50,361 nucleotides of DNA from an uncultured Clostridia bacterium (GTDB lineage: Bacteria; Bacillota; Clostridia; UMGS1883): the NCBI GenBank assembly GCA_947589005.1, contig CANPZO010000019.1, positions 1 through 50,361 on the forward strand. Direction: 5' to 3'. The notes beneath the pieces were generated by a model. That model had not been told where the DNA came from and ran no database searches. It saw only the letters and a list, made by a program, of their open reading frames with translations. Made by a program: the position numbers and the translations under genes. Of this stretch, positions 9,039 to 18,492 are shown piece by piece; the first letter of the stretch is position 1; each line of letters begins with the position of its first letter.

Positions 9039-10034
9039 ATGGCACTGTTTGAAAGTTATGAAAGAAGAATAAATCAGGTCAACGCCGCGCTTAACAAGTA
9101 CGGTATTTCCTCTCTCGAAGAGGCCGAAAAGATCTGCAAGGACAAGGGCATCGACGTATACAGCATAGTTAAGGGCGTACAGCCCATCTGCTTTGAAAAC
9201 GCCTGCTGGGCTTACATCACCGGCGCGGCCATCGCCATCAAGAAGGGCTGCACCAAGGCTGCCGACGCCGCCGAGGCTATCGGCGAGGGCTTACAGAGCT
9301 TCTGTATCCCCGGCAGCGTTGCCGACGACCGCAAGGTAGGTCTCGGTCACGGCAATCTGGCCGCCATGCTCCTCCGCGAGGAGACCAAGTGCTTCGCTTT
9401 CCTGGCGGGTCACGAATCCTTCGCCGCCGCCGAGGGCGCTATCGGTATAGCCAAGAGCGCAAACAAGGTCCGCAAGGAGCCACTTCAGGTCATTCTTAAC
9501 GGTCTTGGCAAGGACGCCGCCCAGATAATTTCCCGTATCAACGGCTTCACCTTTGTTGAAACAAAGTTCGACTATGCCACCGGCAAGCTTAACATCATCA
9601 GCGAGACTCCCTACTCCGACGGCGAGAAGTCCAAGGTTCGCTGCTACGGCGCCGACGACGTCCGCGAGGGCGTTGCGATTATGGAGCATGAGAGCGTGGA
9701 CGTTTCCATCACCGGCAACTCCACCAATCCCACCCGTTTCCAGCATCCGGTCGCCGGCACTTATAAGAAACGCTGCTATGAGACCGGCAAAAAGTATTTC
9801 TCCGTTGCCTCCGGCGGCGGTACGGGCCGTACCCTCCACCCCGACAACATGGCCGCCGGTCCCGCCTCCTACGGCATGACCGACACCATGGGCAGAATGC
9901 ACAGCGACGCCCAGTTCGCGGGCAGCAGCTCCGTTCCCGCCCACGTTGAGATGATGGGTCTTATCGGCATGGGCAACAACCCCATGGTTGGCGCCACGGT
10001 TGCCGTTGCGGTTGCCATTGAGACCGCGAAGTAA
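9039..10034 (+). CDS. GGGtGRT family protein
   Basis: 331 aa. Named for the glycine-rich motif GGGTGRT, here at residues 259-265. The protein is Ala/Gly rich, cytoplasmic, with scattered Cys (C33, C51, C56, C71, C89, C118, C202, C246). No enzymatic activity is established. It follows the IscU-like gene by 18 bases with a strong site (GAGAGGAGG), and the two end together at a strong terminator, so they form a dedicated two-gene operon. A redox or metal-cofactor role for the pair is inference from the partner and the anaerobic hosts. Confidence 0.85.
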   Translation: MALFESYERRINQVNAALNKYGISSLEEAEKICKDKGIDVYSIVKGVQPICFENACWAYITGAAIAIKKGCTKAADAAEAIGEGLQSFCIPGSVADDRKVGLGHGNLAAMLLREETKCFAFLAGHESFAAAEGAIGIAKSANKVRKEPLQVILNGLGKDAAQIISRINGFTFVETKFDYATGKLNIISETPYSDGEKSKVRCYGADDVREGVAIMEHESVDVSITGNSTNPTRFQHPVAGTYKKRCYETGKKYFSVASGGGTGRTLHPDNMAAGPASYGMTDTMGRMHSDAQFAGSSSVPAHVEMMGLIGMGNNPMVGATVAVAVAIETAK

Positions 10035-10052
10035 TTTTTAAACGGTAAGATA

Positions 10053-10086
10053 AAACAACCGGTCCGAACGGGCCGGTTGTTTTTAT
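10053..10086 (+). terminator. Terminator of the GGGtGRT operon
   Basis: AACAACCGG pairs with CCGGTTGTT around a GC-rich loop, followed by TTTTT. Confidence 0.85.
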
Positions 10087-10142
10087 CTGCGGCTTAAAAG
10101 AATGGGCAAGCCCTCGCGCGACGACGTTTTTCGCAAGAAAAA

Positions 10143-10175
10143 GCGTCGGGGCAAAGACTGGCTTTGCCCCGACGC
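10143..10175 (-). terminator. Terminator of the giant repeat protein gene
   Basis: GCGTCGGGGCAAAG (10143-10156) and CTTTGCCCCGACGC (10162-10175), a perfect 14-bp stem with a 5-base loop; read on the minus strand it is followed by TTTTTC. Confidence 0.85.
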
Positions 10176-10212
10176 AGGTGTGCGCCATTTTTTACGGTCT
10201 CTATTTTAATTG

Positions 10213-13200
10213 TCAGCCAATGGCCGCGCCGCCAGCGGCGGGTTCCATGGAGCCCGCGTTCCATACCATTATCTTAAGCTCGGAATTCTCGTCCATGCGC
10301 TCATAGTCGAGAGCGAAGCTTTGACCGGCGGAGGCCGCGCTTTCTCCTCTGTAGGCCGCCGCCTTCAGCAGGCTGCCGCCCTTATATTCGGCCACATATA
10401 TATCTACAAATTCAACGGTTTCGTCAGACAATGTCAGGATGAACGTCACCTTGCCGTCGGAGTAAGCCGCGTTCGCAATGCCTGTCAGGACAACCCTCGT
10501 CCGGCCGGAAACAGAGTTGTAATTTACACTGTCCTCGGGTGTGAAGGTCCAGCCGTACTCGGCCTCGCCATCAACAACAACGGTCTCGGGGGCGCCGCCC
10601 TCCACATTGTCCCATGTGAGCGTACCCTCAAGCGCATTGCCGTCCACTCCCACGAAGCCGGGAACCAGTACGGAGGATGAAAGCGTTTCACCGGCTTCAA
10701 CGGCGGAAGCCTCCGCGGTTCCTTCGGGGTCGGCCTTAGCGATACTGTACATCGCCGTCGCTACCGCGGACGCGTACCTGTCGGTCTCGTCTATGGCGGC
10801 CTTTACCTCATAAGCGCCGGCGTTTACGGGAGCGTCCTCCGTCCAGGCGCTTTCGCCGCCGCCGACGGGACGGTATGTCACCGTCACCTCGCCGTCACGG
10901 TCAGCCTTGGCCTCAACGGGCTGAGGCTTGCCGTTATAAACGGTATTTTCCGCCGTTACGGTAACGGTTGTTTTTTCCTTGTCGGTCACGGTTATCGGCG
11001 CCGTGACGGTCACAACTATCTTTTCACCGGCGGCGGGGTCCGGATGCTTAAACGTGAGAGAAACGGTAAGTATCGCGCTGCCCGCGGCAACGGCGCCGAC
11101 AGTGGCGGAAGAGGTGTCGCTCTCGGTTACCGCAGCGATGTTAGCGTCGTTTGTGAACCAATCCGCGGACTCTGTCTCATAAGACGCATCTACGGGCTCG
11201 GCGTTGATATCGGCGGAATTGCCGACGGTGATTATCAGCTCGTCCGGCTCAAGTATGAAGCCGACCTCGGCCTTGTAATCGACGGCGGTGACCGCGCGGG
11301 AGGAGCCGATGGCGACATAGACAGTGCCGGCATTGGCTGTCAGGGCGTCGCCGTCAAGAACAATTTTGAACTGTCCGGCCGTGCCCTTGGGTATGAACAC
11401 CGACTCGCTGACAGGATCGGTCATTTCCTTATCCATGTAGAAGGTGACCGTATCGCCCTCCTGAAGGTTCACTCCGTCCACATTCACGTAGGCGTAATCC
11501 TCGCCGGGCACATTGTAAATCACGGCGGCGGCCTCGCGGGTATTGGGGGTGAGCCTTATCTTTACCGTGCCGGTAACCGTGGAGTAGTTCAAATCTTCGG
11601 GCACAAAGGTCCACGCGTATTCGGTATCCTCAAGAACAAGCACCTGTTCGGGGGTAAGCCCGCCCACGTCGTTCCAAGCGAGGGCGCCGGCAAGAGGATC
11701 GGCGTTCACATTCTTAAATCCGTTCGTAAGAGCGGACTCGGAAAGGTAGGAGCCCTCCTCCACGTCGGCCGCGGTCACTCCGCCGGAGGGAACGGCCTGT
11801 TCAATGACGAAGGTTTCAATGATGGTGTTTGCGCCGAGTTTTTCCGTCTCGGGCACGCTTACGCGGACGTCGTACTTTCCGGCGTCAACGGGGGCCTTAT
11901 TTGTCCAGGTCTCCGCAAGCTCGTCGATGACCGAAAGGGTCATTACCTCGGACTGAACATCGACGCTGTGGGTCCTGTATTCCACCGTGACCTCGGCATC
12001 CGCGTCAGTATCGGCGGTAAAGGTCTTTTCTTTTCCGTCGTAAACCAGGTTTTCGGGCTTGTTTACCTTCAGCGAGGCCGGCTTTTTGTCGCTGGCCGTA
12101 ACGGTCACGAAGCCCCGAACGGGGGAATTGTAGTTATTTGTATCCTTGGGTGTGAATATCCAGCCGTAGCTGTGGCTGCCCTCGCTCAGTCTGTCGTCCG
12201 GCGTCTCCCAGTCGAGGGTGCCGGCGACATCCGCGCCGTTGTTGGGATTTTCAAAGGAGCCGCTGAGAATAACCGTCGAAAGAGCGTTGCCGGTAAGACC
12301 GTTGCCCGCGCTCACACTGTCAACGGAGGGGGTGGCCTTGTTTACGGTGACCTGACCGGTAACCGTGCCTATTTCGTAGTTGGTGGTTGACCGGGCGGCG
12401 GCTGTGATGGCGTAGCTGCCCACCTCCGCCTCGGCGGAAGCGCCGTCGCTGGAAAGCTCGGCGTATATATCCGCCTTGGTCTCGCCGCTTACCAAAGGAG
12501 TTTCGGGAGACACCTCAAAGTTGTCGTTCCCAAGCGTGATGGCGCTGCCATACTCCTTTTCCGCGGAGGCCGTGAGATTTACCGGCCTCTTGTCAATGCT
12601 GCCCTCCATATGATGGGTGGCGGCGGCAAGAGTGTAGTTATCGGCGTCGCTGCCAGTGAGAGAGTCGGCGGCGACATTGACGGTTACGTTTTTGGCGGCG
12701 CCGGCCGAGGCGCTGTCGAAAACGGCCGTAACCGCGTCCGCAGGAACAGACACCCGATCGCCCTCAACAAGGTTGCCAACGGCCACCGAGCCGCTGAGCT
12801 TAGCGTCGGCCGTGCCGTCATAAATCTTCGTGTCCACGCTCAATCCGCTATAATCAAGGGTAACCGCCAAAGGCAGTATGGTCAGGGTCGCGTTGGCGAG
12901 TCCGGGGGCGAACTCGTCCGTCTTTTCCATGTAAGCCCGCACTCCGTAGGTGCCGGCCTTGACGGGAGCCTTATCCACCCAATTTCCGTCGCCGTAATCG
13001 TAGGTTATCTCCATCTCGCCCTCACGGTCGGCGGTAAATTCCACTGTCTTTTCCTTTCCGTCGTAGGTGGGACGAAGGTTGGCCCCGGAGGAGGCGACAA
13101 TATTGGTAGGCGTCTTATCGGAAACTATTATTTTTACCGTGTCGCCGGTAACGGCGTTATAGTTGGCGCCGTCGGCGGGAGTGAATTTATACCCGACGTC

Positions 13201-16200
13201 ATACGCCCCCGCCACGTCAAAGGTTTTGCCGGGCTCAATCCAATCGAAAGCGCCGTCAACGATAGTATCCGTGTAGGGATTTTCATACTGACCGGTCAGG
13301 GTCGAATTGGACAGGGCTACCTGGGTGCGTATTCCGGCGGCCTCGACAAATTCCTTCTCGGGAGTCGCCTTTTCCACCGTGACGCCCACGTTTGCGGCAT
13401 CCTCCGCTATGTATACGGAGTAGTTGGCGGCGGTCTCCTCCTCGATTGTGAAGGGATACGCCCCATCTTTTACCGCGGCGCCGGGGGCGAAGCCCTCGCT
13501 GCCAAATACTACCCTCAGCTCCTCATTGGGGACGCCGCCGTCATTGGTAAACGTCACGTCGGAAGAGACCTTAGTCTCGCCATAATACTTTGTAATTCCA
13601 ACCGGCGTTACCGCGACAGGCATCTGTTCGATGTCGGCATAGACGCTTATCTTTGCCGGAGCGGTCATGGTATAGTTGCCGGCGTCGGAGCCCGTAAGCG
13701 AATGAGAGGGCACGGTAACGTCAGCGGCCTTTTTGGGGCCGGCGTTGGCGTCGGCAAACTCCGCGGTCACCTTACCGGCGTCAACGGAAACATCGTCGTC
13801 ACCGACTTTGTTGGCTATTTTGACCGTACCGGACACGACGGCGTTCCTGGTGCCGTCATAAACCTTGCCCTCAACGGACACTCCGCTCAAATCCAAATTG
13901 ACCTCAAGGGGATTTATGACAAGCTCGGCCTCGGTCGTGTGGGCCAGATAGTCCTCGGTCTGGGCTATTGTGGCCCTTACCCTATAGCTGCCCGCGTTTA
14001 CCGGAGGCTCGCTGCTCCAGCTTTCGGTACCGGCGGGGGCATACTCTACGGTTATATCCCCCGGACGGTCGGCCTCGGCGCTGACCCTCTTGGGATTGCC
14101 GTCATAGGTCTGTTCGGGCAGGGACACGGTCACCTTGGACGGTGCCCTTTCGGTAACCGTTACGGCGGCGGTCTGAATGACCGTAACATTTTCATCAATC
14201 GCCGGGTCGGGATGCTTAAAGGCTGCGGTGACGGAAAGCGTAACCCTGCCGGAATCGACGCCCGTTACCGTGGCGGTCTCTTTATCTCCCTGAACGGTCG
14301 CCTTATCTCCGTCAACAAGCCATGCGACGCTTGATATCTCATAATCCGCGTCGCTCTTGAGCACCTTCACATCGGCGGTTCTTCCGGGCTTTACGGTGAT
14401 TTCGGCCGGGTCCACAGTGAAGCCCAGCTCATTCTTATACTTAACCGTCTCATATTTCGTAGAACCGGCAATGCGGACATATATCTCGCCCGCCTGAACG
14501 GAAAGAGCGTCGTTGTCCAGAAGAACGCGAACTCTTTGATTGAGCATATTATCGTCAATCACTACCTCGCCGCTCTCGGGGTTGGTGGGCTCGGTCTCGG
14601 CGACCGCGCCGCTTGCGGACCGCTTGTAGCTGTAAAACGCGACCTTGTCGCCCGGCTTGACGTTTACGCCGTCCACGTTTATGTAGCCGTAGTTTCCGTC
14701 GTCGCCGGGAAGGTTGTATACGACCGTGCCGCTTGGCGCGCGGGTGAGAGTGACGCTGACTTTCAGCTTGCCCACGGCCTGACGGTAATTGTCGCTGTCG
14801 GGGTCAAACTCCCATTCATATTCGATGTAGTCCACGGCGACCACCTGGCTCGCGGGACGCTCGCCATAGTCGCGCCAGCGGAGGACGCCGCTGACGCTCT
14901 GCCCGTCCACGCCGGTAAACACGCCGTCAAGCCGCGATTCGCTCAAATACTGTCCGGTCTCGAGGCCGGAAGCCGTAACCTGACCGACAACCAGCTCAGC
15001 CGGAGCAATGTTCAGCACCGTAACGGTGGAGTTGGCCGCGTATTCCTCCGTCGCGCCAACCTCAATTTTTACAAGGTAGTTGCCGGCGTCAACGGGAGCC
15101 TCGTCGCTCCATACGCCCGTCTCGCCGGGCTCGGCCTCTTCGCCCTCGACGGACGGAGAATCCATTCCCTCGTCACGGGGAATTTCGTCTGTTTTTTGAT
15201 ACTGTACGGTTACCTCCCCGTCGGAGTCGGTCTCAACGCGAACGGCCTTGGACGTGCCGTCGTAAACCCGATTTTCGGGGAGCTTAACGTCGATGTGGGC
15301 GGGGGTCTTGGCCACGCCGGTCACCGTAACGCTCCCCCGGCGCTCGGTATAGTTTTTCGTATCCTTCGGCCTGAATATCCATTCGTATGCCTTGTCGCCC
15401 TCCTGAATTATCTGCTCGGCGTTTTCCCATTCGAGAACGCCCTCTATCTCATTCTCGGTATAGGGGTTTTCAAACGTAGCGTTAATCGATACGGTGGAGA
15501 GCTTATTGCCGGCTTTGCCGTTGCTGACGGCCACATTTCCCCGCACAAGTCCGGGCTCGGCCTGAAGCACGGTGATTTTGCCGAAGCTGCTGGCAAAATT
15601 ATTCATGGAATAATTGCTGGTGGGGGCCGTGGTCGCCTTTATTCCATACTCGCCCACCTCGGCGCCGGCGGCCGTTCCGTCGCTGGAAAGAACCACCTTG
15701 GCGTCCGCCTTGGTCTCGCCCTGCACAAAGCTGCTGCCGGCGGTCAAGTCGTAATCCTCGTGGTTAAGGCTGATGGTCTGGCCGTAATACTTGGTCTTGT
15801 CCGGCACCGTGATATTGATTGTCCTTTGAAGTATACGGGCCTTGGCATGATAATTTATATCGTGCGGAATGACATAACAGCCGGCCTGAGCGCCCGTAAG
15901 AGCCCCCTCCGCGTGAAGTATTATTTCGATATCATGCTCGCCCGCGCGGGGGTCGGTAAACACGGCGGTAAAGTTTTCTCTTTTAATTCTTACGTCATCC
16001 TGGACCTGCTTCCCGTCCACGGTCCTGTAATAACGGTAATAAACCTCCGCCGGTGTGCTGGCAAGGGGTGCGTCGTTTCTTCCGTTATACACCTTCTGGC
16101 TCACGGGAGTAGGATTCCAAAGGAAGCTGGTGAGCTCGCGGGGCTTTATGGTCAGGTTGGCGATACCCGTGCCAAAGGCATACTCGTCATCGCTTTCCAT

Positions 16201-17985
16201 GGTCGCGATGACGTCATAGCTGCCCGCGTCGATCGGCCGCTCGGTAGACCATTCGTCAGTGGAGCCGTGCTTTCTGTACCGCACGGTAATCTCGCCCTCA
16301 TGGTCGGCGGTAAATTCCACGCCGTGAGGCTTGGCGTCGTAGACGGGATTGAGATTTTGCCCGTCCGTCGCCTTAATCTCCGTCGCCGTCTTTTCGGAAA
16401 CGGTAACGGTTATCTCCTCGTTTTCGACTGTATTGTAATTCTTGACATCATCGGGGATAAATCTGTATTTCTCGACGGTGGTCCCTTTTTCCATGACCTT
16501 TTCGGGCTCCATCCACTCAAATCTGCCCGGAACGTACTCATCGGTATGGGGGTTCTTGAACTTGCCGGAGAGCAGAGACTCCTTGAGCTTTTTCCCCTCG
16601 GATATACCTGTGGCGAACTCGGTCTCAACTACGGGGTCGGCCTTCTTTACGGTCACTCCGTAGGGGCCGTCATCGGCCAGCTTAATGCTGCATCCGTTAA
16701 TCAGGCTGTCAAATCTGTACGGATATGTAAATCCCGCAACCGCGCCCTTGTCGAAGCCGTCGCAGTAAAATACCATGCCCGAAGCGATTGACGCCTTGTC
16801 CACGCCCTCGGTCAGCACCTCAAAGTCCACCTCGGAAGGCGACACGGTCTGGCCGTATACCTTCTCGATGTTCTTGGGCTTAATGACAATGGTTCTCGAC
16901 ACTACGGAAAACTTCATATTTAATTTCCGCATGGCCCTGTTTTTATCATTGCTTACGTATATATAATCCTCATAACTGCCGACGCCCAAGCCGAGGTTGG
17001 GCCTGAGCTCGACCTCCATGGACTCGCCGGGCTTTAATTCACTGCCAATCTGCGCTTTGAGATATCCCGCGCGGCAATTAACCGTGCTGGAAAGCCGGAA
17101 GTCCATATTGCCGGTGTTCTTTATCACCAGCTTGACGGGCTTCACCGAGCCGTCCGAATAACCGACATCGGCGACACCCAGATCCACCACATAGCTGTCG
17201 CTGTATCTGCCGGTATAGCTGTCGCGGATAAATACGGACTTGCCGGCGTTTTCGCCCTCGCTGTCGGCGTAGCATATATCGAAATCGTAATTATTCACAC
17301 GACCGATAACCGCTTTCAGGGTAACCTTACCGTCGCCGTCGGTATCCTCGGGTATTTTTCTCATGATGGCGCCCGTTTCCTCGTCCTGCCATCCTGTCAG
17401 GCCGCTGTTTTCGTCCGCGGTCTTAATCCCCGGCAGACCCAACACATCCACGGTGTCGTCCGTGAAGGCAAAAAACGGCTCCGGCGGCGCGGCCAAAAAT
17501 CTGCCCTGTTCACCGTCGATTTTCAGCTCCACCTGAACCATTGTGCGCTCAAGGGAATTTATCGGGGCCTGACCCTCGACAAGGCCGCCGTCCTCGTCAA
17601 ATTCCGGATTGTCATACCAGTTAACCGTGTACTTGCCGGGCACGAGGTCCTCATCCTTCACGTCCCAGCAGTAATAAATTTTTGACCCTTCTTTAATTCT
17701 CTGTGGAACGGTCTTTGTTCCGTCGGGAGCCACTAATTCGATGACTCCCTTTGACTCAAACGGAACGCTGCCCCAGCCGGAGCCGTTCCAAAAGTCAACC
17801 CACATAATGCCGTCACGCATTATCGGGGCGCCGGCCGAGCTTATTGAACCCTTCATTCGATAGCTCAGTGTCTTGGCCTTCATGGTGACCGCCATCAGCT
17901 CCGTATCCCCCGCCAGCGATACCGCCGGGAATACGGCACACAGCATGGTAAGTGCCAACAGCGTTGCAAACAATCTTTTCTTCAT
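10213..17985 (-). CDS. Giant secreted MBG/YDG-repeat protein
   Basis: 2590 aa. A signal peptide is evident (MKKRLFATLLALTML..., cleavage near residue 26 after SLA). From about residue 370 the protein is a string of beta-sandwich modules: four MBG-like units begin with YGQT/YGET/YGSA motifs, nine units carry Y(D/N)G or YDA motifs (from about residue 547 to 2348) followed by ...W...PVDAGSY, and two Ig-like (Big_2-type) units lie near residues 1195-1260 and 2245-2315. Interspersed modules read NP..GTLDWE...WIFTPKDTNNYN. The C-terminus (about 2500-2590) has no LPXTG sorting signal, SLH or choline-binding repeats. The ATG at 17985 is chosen because TAAGGAGAG lies just upstream. Probably an extracellular adhesin or matrix protein; ligand unknown. 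Confidence 0.85.
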   Translation of the reverse strand: MKKRLFATLLALTMLCAVFPAVSLAGDTELMAVTMKAKTLSYRMKGSISSAGAPIMRDGIMWVDFWNGSGWGSVPFESKGVIELVAPDGTKTVPQRIKEGSKIYYCWDVKDEDLVPGKYTVNWYDNPEFDEDGGLVEGQAPINSLERTMVQVELKIDGEQGRFLAAPPEPFFAFTDDTVDVLGLPGIKTADENSGLTGWQDEETGAIMRKIPEDTDGDGKVTLKAVIGRVNNYDFDICYADSEGENAGKSVFIRDSYTGRYSDSYVVDLGVADVGYSDGSVKPVKLVIKNTGNMDFRLSSTVNCRAGYLKAQIGSELKPGESMEVELRPNLGLGVGSYEDYIYVSNDKNRAMRKLNMKFSVVSRTIVIKPKNIEKVYGQTVSPSEVDFEVLTEGVDKASIASGMVFYCDGFDKGAVAGFTYPYRFDSLINGCSIKLADDGPYGVTVKKADPVVETEFATGISEGKKLKESLLSGKFKNPHTDEYVPGRFEWMEPEKVMEKGTTVEKYRFIPDDVKNYNTVENEEITVTVSEKTATEIKATDGQNLNPVYDAKPHGVEFTADHEGEITVRYRKHGSTDEWSTERPIDAGSYDVIATMESDDEYAFGTGIANLTIKPRELTSFLWNPTPVSQKVYNGRNDAPLASTPAEVYYRYYRTVDGKQVQDDVRIKRENFTAVFTDPRAGEHDIEIILHAEGALTGAQAGCYVIPHDINYHAKARILQRTINITVPDKTKYYGQTISLNHEDYDLTAGSSFVQGETKADAKVVLSSDGTAAGAEVGEYGIKATTAPTSNYSMNNFASSFGKITVLQAEPGLVRGNVAVSNGKAGNKLSTVSINATFENPYTENEIEGVLEWENAEQIIQEGDKAYEWIFRPKDTKNYTERRGSVTVTGVAKTPAHIDVKLPENRVYDGTSKAVRVETDSDGEVTVQYQKTDEIPRDEGMDSPSVEGEEAEPGETGVWSDEAPVDAGNYLVKIEVGATEEYAANSTVTVLNIAPAELVVGQVTASGLETGQYLSESRLDGVFTGVDGQSVSGVLRWRDYGERPASQVVAVDYIEYEWEFDPDSDNYRQAVGKLKVSVTLTRAPSGTVVYNLPGDDGNYGYINVDGVNVKPGDKVAFYSYKRSASGAVAETEPTNPESGEVVIDDNMLNQRVRVLLDNDALSVQAGEIYVRIAGSTKYETVKYKNELGFTVDPAEITVKPGRTADVKVLKSDADYEISSVAWLVDGDKATVQGDKETATVTGVDSGRVTLSVTAAFKHPDPAIDENVTVIQTAAVTVTERAPSKVTVSLPEQTYDGNPKRVSAEADRPGDITVEYAPAGTESWSSEPPVNAGSYRVRATIAQTEDYLAHTTEAELVINPLEVNLDLSGVSVEGKVYDGTRNAVVSGTVKIANKVGDDDVSVDAGKVTAEFADANAGPKKAADVTVPSHSLTGSDAGNYTMTAPAKISVYADIEQMPVAVTPVGITKYYGETKVSSDVTFTNDGGVPNEELRVVFGSEGFAPGAAVKDGAYPFTIEEETAANYSVYIAEDAANVGVTVEKATPEKEFVEAAGIRTQVALSNSTLTGQYENPYTDTIVDGAFDWIEPGKTFDVAGAYDVGYKFTPADGANYNAVTGDTVKIIVSDKTPTNIVASSGANLRPTYDGKEKTVEFTADREGEMEITYDYGDGNWVDKAPVKAGTYGVRAYMEKTDEFAPGLANATLTILPLAVTLDYSGLSVDTKIYDGTADAKLSGSVAVGNLVEGDRVSVPADAVTAVFDSASAGAAKNVTVNVAADSLTGSDADNYTLAAATHHMEGSIDKRPVNLTASAEKEYGSAITLGNDNFEVSPETPLVSGETKADIYAELSSDGASAEAEVGSYAITAAARSTTNYEIGTVTGQVTVNKATPSVDSVSAGNGLTGNALSTVILSGSFENPNNGADVAGTLDWETPDDRLSEGSHSYGWIFTPKDTNNYNSPVRGFVTVTASDKKPASLKVNKPENLVYDGKEKTFTADTDADAEVTVEYRTHSVDVQSEVMTLSVIDELAETWTNKAPVDAGKYDVRVSVPETEKLGANTIIETFVIEQAVPSGGVTAADVEEGSYLSESALTNGFKNVNADPLAGALAWNDVGGLTPEQVLVLEDTEYAWTFVPEDLNYSTVTGTVKIRLTPNTREAAAVIYNVPGEDYAYVNVDGVNLQEGDTVTFYMDKEMTDPVSESVFIPKGTAGQFKIVLDGDALTANAGTVYVAIGSSRAVTAVDYKAEVGFILEPDELIITVGNSADINAEPVDASYETESADWFTNDANIAAVTESDTSSATVGAVAAGSAILTVSLTFKHPDPAAGEKIVVTVTAPITVTDKEKTTVTVTAENTVYNGKPQPVEAKADRDGEVTVTYRPVGGGESAWTEDAPVNAGAYEVKAAIDETDRYASAVATAMYSIAKADPEGTAEASAVEAGETLSSSVLVPGFVGVDGNALEGTLTWDNVEGGAPETVVVDGEAEYGWTFTPEDSVNYNSVSGRTRVVLTGIANAAYSDGKVTFILTLSDETVEFVDIYVAEYKGGSLLKAAAYRGESAASAGQSFALDYERMDENSELKIMVWNAGSMEPAAGGAAIG

Positions 17986-18015
17986 GTACATCTCTCCTTA
18001 CCATTTTTGTTCGAT

Positions 18016-18094
18016 TTAAGCACAGGGAAGTCGAACACCGCGACGGTTTAAAGCGGTGAAATTCCCCTAATGCTTCGTTAAAAATGCTCGGAAG
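18016..18094 (+). repeat. Dispersed intergenic repeat, copy B
   Basis: Second copy of the 79-base repeat at 385-463 (74 of 79 bases identical by eye). It forms the left part of a longer inverted-repeat element. Confidence 0.75.
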
Positions 18095-18294
18095 GCGCCA
18101 GCCTTCCTGCGCTTTTTGCCTCGCCTAAGAAAAATTTCACTCGCTTTAAACTCCTGCGGACCGTGCGGGTGGATATTTTTTCGTAGGCAAGGAAAAGGTT
18201 CCTCGGAATACTGACGTATTCCGAGCGGTTCTTTGACGCCGCATACGGGAAAATACACCCCGCACGGCGCACGGGGTTCGACTCCCCTGCGCTT
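18018..18294. repeat. Inverted-repeat-bounded intergenic element (277 bp)
   Basis: The left end AAGCACAGGGAAGTCGAAC (18018-18036) is repeated inverted at the right end (18271-18294, reverse complement begins AAGCGCAGGGGAGTCGAAC). Inside are a nested pair (CCGTGCGG near 18161 and CCGCACGG near 18260) and a perfect palindrome TCGGAATAC/GTATTCCGA near 18203-18224. No coding frame is convincing. It occupies most of the 5' leader of the giant protein gene. Confidence 0.65.
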
Positions 18295-18331
18295 CAGCGT
18301 ATCGGAACCGAACGCATATCACTTCAATATA

Positions 18332-18360
18332 AGTATAGCATAATTTCTTCCATATTGCAA
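18332..18360 (-). promoter_or_regulatory. Promoter of the giant repeat protein gene
   Basis: Minus strand TTGCAA (18360-18355), 17 bases, TATACT (18337-18332). This implies a leader of about 340 bases that contains the inverted-repeat element. Confidence 0.6.
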
Positions 18361-18427
18361 TACCCAAAATTTTTTATCCGCGAAAAACGCGGCCCGGGGG
18401 AATCGCAAATCTATTTTTCAATTTTTC

Positions 18428-18456
18428 TTGACAAACGCAGGATTTTATGGTAAAAT
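18428..18456 (+). promoter_or_regulatory. Promoter of the putP-like gene
   Basis: TTGACA (18428-18433), 17 bases, TAAAAT (18451-18456). Confidence 0.8.
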
Positions 18457-18492
18457 CATATAAAAAATACATTTTCACGGGAGGGTATCCGC

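Noticed and set aside
14536-16791. Long plus-strand open frame of about 750 codons opposite the giant repeat protein
   Set aside because: It lies wholly antisense to the gene, has repetitive low-quality protein sequence and no ribosome site; it follows from the GC-rich codon pattern of the real gene. The same holds for long frames opposite uvrA, uvrB and pgpH.
18271-18294. tRNA/tmRNA T-arm-like sequence (GGGGTTCGACTCCCC)
   Set aside because: No acceptor stem, anticodon arm or CCA end can be built around it; it is the inverted right end of the repeat element.
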